A stretch of 64,000 bases of DNA. Source: Pegoplata infirma. Its lineage: Eukaryota > Arthropoda > Insecta > Diptera > Anthomyiidae. The notes beneath the pieces are model-generated. The model was not told the origin of the DNA and ran no database searches. It saw only the letters and a program-made list of their open reading frames with translations. The position numbers and the translations under genes are program-made. Below, piece after piece: positions 1 through 11,534 of the stretch. Numbering within the stretch: the first letter of the stretch is position 1; every line of letters begins with the position of its first letter. The stretch is from NCBI GenBank assembly GCA_963921195.1, contig OY992539.1:212354035-212418034 (forward strand), written 5' to 3'.

Positions 1-167
1 GCTGAAAGTGGTTAAGCACTCTATTATTAAATAATAATAGTGTGCGTGCCTTCTTTTCTATGTGGAATAAATTTTTATACTAAAAAAAAAAACCTAACAA
101 CGAATCAGGGTAACAGTGGGACTTTAAGGAGAGAATTATGGAACTCACAATTTTTAATCAGCGATGT
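1..167. other. Unassigned AT-rich flank
   Basis: Short AT-rich stretch left of the satellite. I see no gene and no clear repeat; SatA-like sequence begins near 165. Confidence 0.5.
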
Positions 168-1680
168 TATCCATCGACAACAAGTCTTCTATAGAAAATT
201 TTGTTATCGATAGCAAATTTTCTATTGAACACTTTGTTATTCATCGATAACAAATTTTTTATAGCAAACTTTGTTATCCATCGATAACAAATTTTCTATA
301 GAAAACTTTGTTATCCATCGATAACAAATTTTCTTTAGAAAACTTTGTTATCCATCGATGACAAATTTTCTATAGAAAATTTTGTTATCCATCGATAACA
401 AATTTTCTATAGAAAACTTTGTTATCCATCGATAACAAATTTTCTATAGAAAACTTTGTTATCCATCGATAACAAATTTTCTATAGAAAACTTTGTTATC
501 CATCGATTAAAAAATTGTTATAGAAAACTTTGTTATACATCGATTACAAATTTTCTATAGAAAACTTTGTTATCCACGATAACAAATTTTCTATAGAAAA
601 CTTTGTCATCCATCGATAACAAATTTTTCTATAGAAAACTTTGTCATCCATCGATAACAAATTTTTCTATAGAAAACTTTGTCATCCATCGATAACAAAT
701 TTTTCTATAGAAAACTTTGTTAGCCGTCAATAAAAAAGTTCTATAAAAAATTCTGTTATCCATCGATTACAAATTTTGTTTTCCATCGATAACAAATTTT
801 CTATAGAAAACTTTGTTATCCATCGATAACAAATTTTCTATAGAAAACTTTGTTATCCATCGATAACAAATTTTTTATAGAAAACTTGGTTATCCATCGA
901 TAACAAATTTTCTATAGAAAACTTTGTTATCCATCAATAACAAATTTTCTATAGAAAACTTTGTTATCCATCGATAACAAATTTTCTACAGAAAACTTTG
1001 TTATCCATCGATAACAAATTTTCTATAGGAAACTTTGTTATCCATCGATAACAATTTTCAAGAGAAAACTTTGTTACCCATCGATAGCAAATTTTCTATA
1101 GAAAACTTTGTTATCCATCGATAACAAATTTTCTATAGAAAACTTTGTTATCCATCGATAACAAATCTTCTATAGAAAACTTTGTTATCCGTCGATAACA
1201 AATTTTCTATAGAAAACTTTGTTATCCATCGATAACAAATTTTCTATAGAAAACTTTGTTATTCATTGATAACAAATTTTCTATAGAAAACTTTGTTATC
1301 CAACGATAACAAATTTTATATAGAAAACTTTGTTATCCATCGATAACAAATTTTATATAAAAAACTTTGTTATCCATCGATAACAAATTTTCTATAGAAA
1401 ACTTTGTTATCCATCGATAACAAATTTTCTATAGAAAACTTTGTTATCCATCGATAAAAAATTTTCTACAAAAAACTTTGTTATCCATCGATAACAAATT
1501 TTCTATAGAAAACTTTGTTATCCATCGATAACAAATTTTTTTTAGAAAACTTTGTTATCCATCGATAACAAATTTTCTATAGAAAAATTTTCTATAGAAA
1601 ATTTGTTTTCCATTAACAACAAATTTTATATAGAAAACTTTGTTATCCATCGATAACAAATTTTCTTTAGAAAACTTTGT
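168..1680 (+). repeat. SatA, 37-bp tandem satellite, block 1
   Basis: About 41 tandem units with a 37-bp step (for example, the GTTATCC motif at 384, 421 and 458). Each unit holds two dyads: TTTGTTATC/GATAACAAA arms separated by CATC, and the perfect 14-bp palindrome TTTTCTATAGAAAA. Units vary by point changes and short indels, most strongly at the left edge and around 720-790. It ends at the TA used by the TIR element at 1683. No coding capacity; short open frames across it are by-products of the repeat. Confidence 0.95.
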
Positions 1681-1682
1681 TA

Positions 1683-4323
1683 CCCGAGTAAAAATAAACA
1701 TATATATTACAATATATAACTTGATACAAACATAATAAATTATATATGATAATACATCCCTGAGATATTTTCTAAATTTTTTTACTGCAGTCATATGTAG
1801 TAATATATAATTTAATCATGATTCGGATTAAAAGGTGTACGGTTGATATAATTATATAAAATTATATCAGGGTCAATACAAAATTTGTTTTTCTGTATAA
1901 TTTAACATAACATTATATATAGATTATTCTGTTCCATATAAAACTATATATGGGGCATTCCATGTGAAATCGGACACTTTGAAAAACTTTTTTTTTAGAT
2001 TTTCCCAATTTGTTTACAGTTTTTAGTACCCTTCGAAAACTCCTTCGTGGTAAATTTTCAGATTTTTTTGATGACCCGTTCAAAAGATATCGAATTTTTA
2101 AAAATTGGTAGTTTGTTCCTTTACTCAAACTTCTTTTAATCATAACTTCTTCAATAATGGTCCAAATTTCAAATTTTTTTTTTAAAAACTTTTGTTTTTT
2201 TACGTACTTTCTAAAAAAAAATCCCAAAAAATTCTTAAAAGCGCTCTAGTATGCGATTTTTAAGTTTTAAAATTTAAATCTCATTTTTGAAAATGTTTGT
2301 ACTCTGCGATTTTTTTGAAATTTTTTTGTGTAAAACTTATATCAATTCTACAAATTTTTTGACCAGGAAGATCGTGGGATATCGATTATTACTATTTTTT
2401 AAAATTTTTTGAAAAAATTTTATTGTAATTTTCCAATCTTAAAATCATTTTTACTGCTTCAATGGTGCGTCATAGAGGGGTTATTTATAAGACCGACCCC
2501 CATTAATTTTTACGTCTTAACATTTCTTTGGAACAAACTAATACCCTATCTCCAATTTCTAAGGGGGCTCCCACACAAAATGACATTTTTTTAAATTTGC
2601 TCCAATCGCTCTAACTGCCCTAATAGTGCCCTTAGAGCAACAAAATGTATGACCGACCCACAATATTTTTTTAGTCCAAACATTTTCTCTGAACACACCT
2701 ACCCTCTATCTTTAACTGTTAAGGTGGTCCCCATACAATTTTTTTTATTTTTTGTAAATTTGTTTTATTTAATCAGCTTCTACCGGTCCAATGGTGCGTC
2801 CGAGAGGGGTCATTAGTGAGACCGACCCCCACTTATTTTTACCCTACAACATTTTTTCAAAATATACCTACGCCCTATCTCAGCTCCCTAAGTAGGCTCC
2901 CATACAAAATTACATTTTTATAAAATTTGCTCCAACTGTTATTTGTATGGGAGCCTACTTAGGGAGTGGAGATAGGGCGTAGGTATGTTTTGAAAAAATG
3001 TTGTAGGGTAAAAATAAATGGGGGTCGGTCTCACTAATGACCCCTCTCGGACGCACCATTGGACCGGTAGAAGCTGATTAAATAAAACAAATTTACAAAA
3101 AATAAAAAAAATTGTATGGGGACCGCCTTAACAGTTAAAGATAGAGGGTAGGTATGTTCAGAGAAAATGTTTGGACTAAAAAAATATTGTGGGTCGGTCA
3201 TACATTTTGTTGCTCTAAGGGCACTATTAGGGCAGTTAGAGCGGTTGGAACAAATTTTAAAAAATGTCGTTTTGTGTGGGAGCCCCCTTAGGAATTGGAG
3301 ATAGGGTATTAGTTTGTTCCAAAGAAATGTTAAGACGTAAAAATTAATGGGGGTCGGTCTTATAAAGGACCCCTCTATGACGCACCATTGGAGCAGTAGA
3401 AATGATTTTAAGATTGAAAAATTACAATAAAATTTTTTCAAAAAATTTTAAAAAATAGTAATAATCGATATCCCACGATCTTCCTGGGCAAAAAATTTGT
3501 AGAATTGATAGAAGTTTTACAGAAAAAAATTTCAAAAAAATCGAAGAGTACAAACATTTTTAAAAATGAGATTTAAATTTTAAAACTTAAAGATCGCATA
3601 CTAGAGCGCTTTTAAGAATTTTTTGGGATTTTTTTTTAGAAAGTACGTAAAAAAACAAAAATTTTGAAAAAAAAAAATTTGAAATTTGGACCATTATTGA
3701 AGAAGTTATGATTAAAAGAAGTTTGAGTAAAGGAACAAACTACCAATTTTTAAAAATTCAATATCTTTTGAACGGGTCATCAAAAAAATCTGAAAATTTA
3801 CCACGAAGGAGTTTTCGAAGGGTACTAAAAACTGTAAACAAATTGGGAAAATCTAAAAAAAAAGTTTTTCAAAGTGTCCGATTTCACATGGAATGCCCCA
3901 CATGTTTCCAATTAACAAAAAAATTTCTAAGTTTTTTAGGCAAACTATAAATTTTTTTTTAAAATGTCCCTAACATTTCCTTGTTAGGGTTATGTATATC
4001 ACCTATCTGGTTCGAAGCGTACCCAAACATTTTTTTGTTTTAGAAAATTATATGTTTGGTGAATGTATCGTTGACCTGTGGTGTATCTCAACCCAAACCA
4101 AAAAACACCACGATTTTATATGTTTTTGGGCAATTAGATCTAATTAGATCCACCAATATAAGGCAATGTCTGGTCAAAACTCGGATGAAATCAAATCATA
4201 TTTTATACAAGTAGATCTTTTTTAATGCAAAAACATCCACCATTATTCGGATCAAATTGCGTATTAATATATATTGTGTCATATATCATTATATATTGCA
4301 TCATATAAAAATTTTTACTCGGG
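1683..4323. mobile_element. TA-flanked TIR element 1 (TIR CCCGAGTAAAAA), split by a foldback
   Basis: The left end CCCGAGTAAAAAT and right end TTTTTACTCGGG are inverted copies. TA stands outside both ends (1681-1682, 4324-4325) and SatA resumes immediately on each side, so the empty site is a normal satellite unit. Without the inner foldback the element is about 690 bp, AT-rich and non-coding. TA duplication suggests a Tc1/mariner-type or other TA-specific transposase; no transposase is encoded. The superfamily is inferred. Confidence 0.75.
1952..3899. mobile_element. Foldback element 1, ~0.96-kb inverted arms
   Basis: The sequence from GGGGCATTCCATG at 1952 is repeated in reverse complement ending at 3899. 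The arms run about 1952-2910 and 2941-3899 with few differences, around a loop of roughly 30 bp. Open frames of 60-135 codons inside are mirror images in the two arms and look non-coding. The ends match the foldback at 25953-27986, while most of the interior differs. No convincing target duplication is seen here. A transcript would fold into a ~1-kb hairpin. Confidence 0.85.
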
Positions 4324-4325
4324 TA

Positions 4326-4497
4326 TCCATCGATAACAAATTTTCTATTGAAAATTTGATAATAAATTTTCAATAGAAAACTTTGTCATCCATCGATAAC
4401 AAATTTTCTATAGAAAACTTTGTTATCCATCCATAACAAAATTTCTATAGAAAACTTTGTTATCCATCGATAACAAATTTTCTATATAAAACTTTGC
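4326..4497 (+). repeat. SatA fragment between two TIR elements
   Basis: About 4.5 SatA units in the same orientation as block 1, stranded between TIR elements 1 and 2. The first units carry small rearrangements. Confidence 0.9.
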
Positions 4498-4854
4498 TAC
4501 CCAATTAGAAATTTTGTCTTTAAGACATTGTCAGTAATGATTCATCAGGTAGAAGTCAGCAAGTGAATACATTTTACTAAAGACAACTTAAGGACATGTC
4601 ATAATTTTTGTCGGAGCTCCCTAAGTTCTATAAATGTACTGACTTGTCATATACGTTGTCTTATCAGTTTAGAAAAATCATGTCTTTAATGCTGACAATT
4701 ATGTAGCAAATCCGACCAATCACTAAAAATTTTTTCCCCGATGTAAAATCGATGTAATTTTTTATAATCCTTTAAAACTCTTTTAGTTTTCTTTGTAATT
4801 AAAAAAATGAAATTGAATTGGTCTTAAAACAATAAAAAAAAATAAAAAAAAAAT

Positions 4855-4932
4855 CCGCGACCGGGGATTGAACCGAGGCCAAAAATCTACAACACGTATG
4901 CTGTCGAACCTGCTAGACAACTAGGCCAATCA
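4855..4932 (-). other. tRNA-like segment (Pol III A/B-box-like) in TIR element 2
   Basis: Read on the minus strand it has an A-box-like start (TGGCCTAGTTGTCTAGC) and, about 45 bases later, a B-box match (GGTTCAATCCC) with flanking bases able to pair as a T stem. No complete cloverleaf with a credible anticodon arm was found, so this is called tRNA-like, perhaps tRNA-derived SINE material, not a tRNA gene. Confidence 0.5.
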
Positions 4933-5311
4933 CAACTTAAAATTGTTTGTAATAAAATATATTTTGAAATCATAATATTTTCAAATTTGTCAAAACCAAA
5001 ATAAATTGAATATATCGTCACCTTAATTGTAAAGGGCTCCTGCAATATTATTTTTGTAAATATTTTTTTTTGTTTTGTATAAATAATATTAAAAACAACT
5101 AAGATACGCCTAAATAACTCTAACAAAATCTTGTTAAATAGGATGAAGCCAAATTCCAATTAATATTTTAAAAAAATTTTATATTTGAGGAAGAAAAATT
5201 TATATTGTAGCATTTTTCAATTCAGGTGACGAAATATATATAACAGGACAATTCAAATAATAAATTAATTTAAATTTGTTTTTAAATAAACACATTTATT
5301 ATCAAAGTTTG

Positions 5312-5375
5312 GCTAAAGGGGTAAGGTGCTAGACCAGTGAGCAGAAGGTTCTGAGTTCGCGGACCAAGTGAGGCA
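5312..5375 (+). other. tRNA-like segment (A/B-box-like) in TIR element 2
   Basis: Plus-strand TGGCTAAAGGGGTAAGG resembles an A box and GAGTTCGCGGACC, about 35 bases on, resembles a B box. With the leftward segment at 4855-4932 it forms an outward-facing pair. It is weaker than the other segment and may be degenerate. Confidence 0.35.
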
Positions 5376-5691
5376 GATCAAAATAGTAAGTTTTAAAAAA
5401 TAAAATTTAAGAAATAGACAGATAAAAATAGTAAGTAGTGTAAATTAAAAGACGTGATTAATAAATTTTAAATTTTTGGACGATCTCAGACGTACTATGT
5501 ACATGTCATAATGTAGTCAGCACTATTGACTACCTGCATACTTGTCGGTGAGGAATTTTGACAAAATACTTGAAAAAGTCAGGAGGTGTCATGAGGTTTT
5601 TTGTATGGTCAGAGATTTTTCAGTCAGCAGGTACACTGACATTGTTATAAGGAAGTCTTTGAGATGTCTTAACGACATTTCTAATTGGGTA

Positions 5692-6305
5692 TCCATCGAT
5701 AATAAATTTTCTATAGAAAACTTTGCTATCCATCGATAATAAATTTTCTATAGAAAACTTTGTTATCCATTGATAACAAATTTTCTTTAAAAAGCTTTTT
5801 TATCCTTTGGAAACATATTTTCTATAGAAAACTTTGTTATCCATCGATAGCAAATTTTCTATAGAAAACTTTGTTATCCATCGATAACAAATTTTCTATA
5901 GAAAACTTTGTTATCCATCGATAACAAATTTTCTATAGAAAACTTTGTTATCCATCGATAACAAATTTTCTATAGAAAACTTTGTTATCCATCGATAACA
6001 AATTTTCTATAGAAAACTTTGTTATCCATCGATAACAAATTTTCTATAGAAAACTTTGTTATCCATCGATAACAAATTTTCTATAGAAAACTTTGTTATC
6101 CATCGATAACAAATTTTCTATAGAATACTTTGTTATCCATCGATAACAAATTTTATATAGAAAACTTTGTTATCCATCGATAACAAATTTTCTATTGAAA
6201 ACTTTGTTATCCATCGATAATCAAATTTTCTATAGAAATCTTTGTTATCCATCGATAACAAATTTTTTTTAGGAAACTTTGTTAGCCATCGATAACAAAT
6301 TTTCG
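5692..6305 (+). repeat. SatA block 2, same orientation as block 1
   Basis: About 16 units of the 37-bp SatA repeat, many identical. It ends at a junction near 6300-6330 beyond which the unit continues as its reverse complement. Confidence 0.93.
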
Positions 6306-9300
6306 ATAGAAACGTTTTATATAGAACATTTGTTATCGATGGAGAACAAAGTTTTCTATAGAAAATTTGTTATCGATGGATAACAAAGTTTTCTATAGAA
6401 GATTTGTTATCGATGGATAACAAAGTTTTCTATAGAAAATTTGTTATCGATGGATGACAAAGTTTTCTATAGAAAATTTGTTATCGATGGATAACAAAGT
6501 TTTCTATAGAAAATTTGTTATCGATGGATAACAAAGTTTTCTATAGAAAATTTGTTATCGATGGATAACAAAGTTTTCTATAGAAAATTTGTTATCGATG
6601 GATAACAAAGTTTTCTATAGAAAATTTGTTATCGATGGATAACAAAGTTTTCTATAGAAAATTTGTTATCGATGGATAACAAAGTTTTCTATAGAAAATT
6701 TGTTATCGATGGATAACAAAGTTTTCTATAGAAAATTAGTTATCGATGGATAACAAAGTTTTCTATAGAAAATTTGTTATCGATGGATAACAAAGTTTTC
6801 TATAGAAAATTTGTTATCGATGGATAACAAAGTTTTCTATAGAAAATTTGTTATCGATGGATAACAAAGTTTTCTATAGAAAATTTGTTATCGATGGATA
6901 ACAAAGTTTTCTATAGAAAATTTGTTATCGATGGATAACAAAGTTTTCTATAGAAAATTTGTTATCGATGGATAACAAAGTTTCTATAGAAAAATTGTTA
7001 TCGATGGATAACAAAGTTTTCTATAGAAAATTTGTTATCGATGGATAACAAAGTTTTCTATAGAAAATTTGTTATCGATGGATAACAAAGTTTCTATAGA
7101 AAAATTGTTATCGATGGATAACAAAGTTTTCTATAGAAAATTTGTTATCGATGGATAACAAAGTTTTCTATAGAAAATTTGTTATTGATGGATAACAAAG
7201 TTTTTATAGAAAATTTGTTATCGATGGATAACAAAGTTTTCTATAGAAATTTTGTTATCGATGGATAACAAAGTTTCTATAGAAAATTTGTTATCGATGG
7301 ATAACAAAGTTTTCTATAGAAAATTTTTTATCGATGGATAACAAAGTTTTCTATAGAAAATTTGTTATCGATGGATAACAAAGTTTTCTATAGAAAATTT
7401 GTTATCGATGGATAACAAAGTTTTCTATAGAAGTTTTTTTATGGATGGATAACAAAGTTTTCTATAAAAAATTTGTTATCGATGGATAACAAAGTTTTCT
7501 ATAGAAAATTTGTTATCGATGGATAACAAAGTTTTCTATAGAAAATTTGTTATCGATGGATAACAAAGTTTCTATAGAAAATTTGTTATCGATGGATAAC
7601 AAAGTTTTCTATAGAAAATTTGTTATCGATGGATAACAAAGTTTTCTATAGAAAATTTTTTTATCGATGGATAACAAAGTTTCTATAGAAAATTTGTTAT
7701 CGATGGATAACAAAGTTTTCTATAGAAAATTTGTTATCGATGGATAACAAAGTTTTCTATAGAAAATTTGTTATCGATGGATAACAAAGTTTTCTATAGA
7801 AAATTTGTTATCGATGGATAACAAAGTTTTCTATAGAAAATTTGTTATCGATGGATAACAAAGTTTTCTATAGAAAATTTGTTATCGATGGATAACAAAG
7901 TTTTCTATAGAAAATTTGTTATCGATGGATAACAAAGTTTTCTATAGAAAATTTGTTATCGATGGATAACAAAGTTTTCTAAAGAAAATTTGTTATCATA
8001 GCTAACAAAGTTTTCTATAGAAAATTTGTTATCGATTGATAATAAAGTTTTCTATAGAAAATTTGTTATCGATGGATAACAAAGTTTTCTATAGAAAATT
8101 TGTTATCGATGGATAACAAAGTTTTCTATAAAAAATTTGTTATCGATGGATAACAAAGTTTTCTTCAGAAAATTTGTAATTGATAGATAACAAAGTTTTC
8201 TATAGAAAATTTGTTATCGATGGATAACAAAGTTTTCTATAGAAAATTTGTTATCGATGGACAAAAAGTTTTGTATAGAAAATTTGTTATCGATATAGAA
8301 AATTTGTTATCGATGGATAACAAAGTTTTCTATAGAAAATTTGTTATCGATGGATAGCAAAGTTTTCTATAGAAAATTTGTTATCGATGGATAACAAAGT
8401 TTTCTATAGAAAATTTGTTATCGATGAATAACAAAGTTTTCTATAAAAAATTTGTTATCGATGGATAACAAAGTTTTCTTCAGAAAATTTGTAATCGATA
8501 GATAACAAAGTTTTCTATAGAAAATTTGTTATCGATGGATAACAAAGTTTTCTATAGAAAATTTGTTATCGATGGATAATAAAGTTTTCTGTAGAAAATT
8601 TGTTATCGATGGATAACAAAGTTTTCTATAGAAAATTTGTTATCGATGGATAACAAAGTTTTCTATAGAAAATTTGTTATCGATGGATAACAAAGTTTTC
8701 TATAGAAAATTTGTTATCGATGGATAACAAAGTTTTCTATAGAAAATTTGTTATCGATGGATAACAAAGTTTTCTATAAAAAATTTGTTATCGATGGATA
8801 ACAAAGTTTTCTTCAGAAAATTTGTAATCGATAGATAACAAAGTTTTCTATAGAAAATTTGTTATCGATGGATAACAAAGTTTTCTATAGAAAATTTGTT
8901 ATCGATGGACAAAAAGTTTTGTATAGAAAATTTGTTATCGATATAGAAAATTTGTTATCGATGGATAACAAAGTTTTCTATAGAAAATTTGTTATCGATG
9001 GATAGCAAAGTTTTCTATAGAAAATTTGTTATCGATGGATAACAAAGTTTTCTATAGAAAATTTGTTATCGATGGATAACATAGTTTTCTATAGAAAATT
9101 TGTTAACGATGGATAACAAAGTTTTCTATAGAAAATTTGTTATCGATGGATAACAAAGTTTTCTATAGAAAATTTGTTATCGATGGATAACAAAGTTTTC
9201 TATAGAAAATTTGTTATCGATGGGTAACAAAGTTTTCTATAGAAAATTTGTTATCGGTGGAAAACAAAGTTTTCTATAGAAAATTTGTAATCGATGGATA

Positions 9301-9572
9301 ACAAAGTTTTCTATAGAAAATTTGTTATCGATGGATAACAAAGTTTTCTGTAGAAAATTTGTTATCGATGGATAACAAAGTTTTCTGTAGAAAATTTGTT
9401 ATCGATGGATAACAAAGTTTTATATAGAAAATTTGTTATCGATGGATAACAAAGTTTTCTTTAGAAAATGGATTATAAAATTCTCTATAGAGAATTTGTT
9501 TTCATGGATAACAAATGTTTCTATAGAAAATTTGTTATCGGTTGATAACAAAGTTTTCTAAAAAAAACTTTG
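6306..9572 (-). repeat. SatA block 3, inverted orientation
   Basis: About 88 units, each the reverse complement of blocks 1 and 2 (TTTGTTATCGATGGATAAC on the plus strand), with a 37-bp step. Some variants recur: units with TTCTTCAGAAAATTTGTAAT near 8162, 8478 and 8811, and a shortened unit containing GGACAAAAAGTTTTG near 8261 and 8909, showing duplication of a segment of about 648 bp. The right edge decays after about 9460. Confidence 0.93.
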
Positions 9573-11088
9573 TTTTCCCACTGTTCTCTGTCATCTTAGA
9601 TATATATTTTTTTCTTGTTGAACAAGTGCTAAAGCTGGCAGGTTGTTGTCTTATAAACTAAGAGGATTAAACTTCTTGTTGCTTTTGTAGCCATGCTACC
9701 ATCAAGCCACCAACCATCCACCGACCAACCAATCCATCCATCTATACTTGTATTTCTTTTGGGTGATGAACAATCAATTAAGAAAATAAGTTGTTTATTG
9801 TTATTACAACAATATTTTTTTTCTTTATTCATTTTCAATATCATGATCTTATAAATATCAGTTTTGTTAGAATGTACGTATATGTTCCATTACATTTAAC
9901 CATCATTAATATAATTTTGTGATTTATTAAGTGTTTAAATTCTTTCAAATACCAGTTCACTAGTTCGTTATTCTACTCTAGTTCAGGTGTTTAAAATCGT
10001 TTAAATTGTGGTTTAGAAACAAAGAAAACTTTTTTTAATTAATTAATGAATATATAAAAACTATTTTTTAATATTTAACATTGTATTTGATATTCAAAAA
10101 GTTTATTAACCTCTTTTTTTGTTTAAAGGTGTATTGCTTTTTTTTTTTGGAACATTATTCTTTAACCAAAATTAAACATTTTTGTTGCCAAAAGGCTTAA
10201 AAAATTACGTTAGTTTTGGTTGATGTTTTGGTTTTTTTGTATTTTATGATATTTTTCATCATCAATAAATCATTAATCACTTTAAAAGTTCAATAATTAT
10301 TGGTCTCATCTAGACAATGTAGACCAAAAGCTGTGATTTTATGGTAGCAGTAATTTTAAACTTTAAACACCATAGGGTTTTATTTTTTTTTGTTGATTTC
10401 TGTATGTATATTTTTTAAACGAAATATATTAAACAAAATTAGATGAGCTCAAAACTAAAGTTTAATATTTTTTGCTAATTTTTAAACAATATGAAAACTA
10501 TAAATCATAGCGATTTGAAGCAAAAAAAAAACTATTAAAATAAATTGGAGTTGTAGTTAGTCTAATTTGTTGAACATTTTAAAATCAATCGTAATATTTA
10601 GGAATTAAAGAATATAAATTTTGCTTTTTAAAACTTTTTAGATTTTGTGATTTTATTTCGTAATTAGCAGCATTTCCAGAGGTATCGAGTTAAGTTTAAT
10701 ATTTTAGGTTTGGTTCTTAACTCTTTTGTTTTTATTTTAAAATTCTCAAATTTTAATTCTGATTAATTTTTAGTAAAAAATATTCTGCAAATAAACAATT
10801 ATATTTTGAGTACGTTTATTCTAGCTCGAGGTAATTTTTCTTTACTTATTACGCCATAATATTCTCATAGAATAATTTTTTAGAAAATAAGTTTTATTCA
10901 ATTGTGTCCTTTTTCATTTTTTTCACGACTTCGCTTACCTGTGTTTCGATCTCGTCAAGATCTTGTCAAGACATTTTAGAAAAATATAAAAATCATATTG
11001 TACAAATCCAAAATATTAAGACATATTCAAATCTACACACATTGAACAACAGAAATAGAACAATTGTATCATCTCCTACAAGGGAAGT
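9573..11088. other. AT-rich DNA without recognised features
   Basis: No gene, RNA or clear repeat structure seen. A 71-codon minus-strand frame at 9629-9844 shows no recognisable domain, has low-complexity composition, and is not called. Confidence 0.5.
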
Positions 11089-11096
11089 ATTCCAAC

Positions 11097-11477
11097 TAGA
11101 GATGGGCGCTCACTCACGCAAGCTTCACTCACACTCACGTTGACTTACACTCATGAAACTCTTATTTATAAAAAAAAATCTATAAACTAAAATTTCAAAA
11201 TCTTTCAAAATTTTTACAAAATTTATAGTTCAGCGAAATTTAACATTTTTTTTGCTTTTTCAGGACAAAATCTTAAGTTAAGCCAAATTTTAAAAATTTT
11301 GTTGTTGCTTTTCTTGGTATGAAAGGAAATATGAAGAGAATATAAATCACGCAAACTGACGCAAAAAATCGACTCATGCACACTCACGCACACTCACTCA
11401 CAATCACGTGAGTAAAATTGAATTCAGTCACACTTACGCGTGAATCACGCTCTAATCTGCTTATGTGCCCATCTCTA
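11097..11477. mobile_element. hAT-type MITE (TIR TAGAGATGGGC)
   Basis: The ends TAGAGATGGGC and GCCCATCTCTA are inverted and are flanked by an exact 8-bp duplication, ATTCCAAC (11089-11096 and 11478-11485), as expected for hAT. The 381-bp interior is non-coding and contains many CACTCACG-type words in both halves. A truncated relative begins near 30944. Confidence 0.88.
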
Positions 11478-11534
11478 ATTCCAACCATAACGGATTTGCC
11501 TGAAACTTAAAATATATATGAAAGATACGATTTT

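Larger units (their letters stand above)
4500..5689. mobile_element. TA-flanked TIR element 2 (TIR CCCAATTAGAAAT) with two tRNA-like segments
   Basis: Begins CCCAATTAGAAAT and ends ATTTCTAATTGGG, flanked by TA (4498-4499, 5690-5691) with SatA on both sides. Next to the TIRs both ends carry GACATGTC/TGCTGAC-type words, as in the element at 40450-41156. The interior is AT-rich and has two tRNA-like segments, leftward at about 4855-4932 and rightward at about 5312-5375. No transposase frame is visible. It is 1.19 kb, so non-autonomous. Confidence 0.75.

Noticed and set aside
168..1680. Telomeric or rDNA spacer repeat
   Set aside because: No similarity to fly telomeric retroelements or rRNA; the unit is a simple dyad-rich satellite.
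2409..3950. Open frames of 61-135 codons in foldback 1
   Set aside because: The same sequence appears mirrored in both arms and has no recognisable domain; by-products of the inverted repeat.
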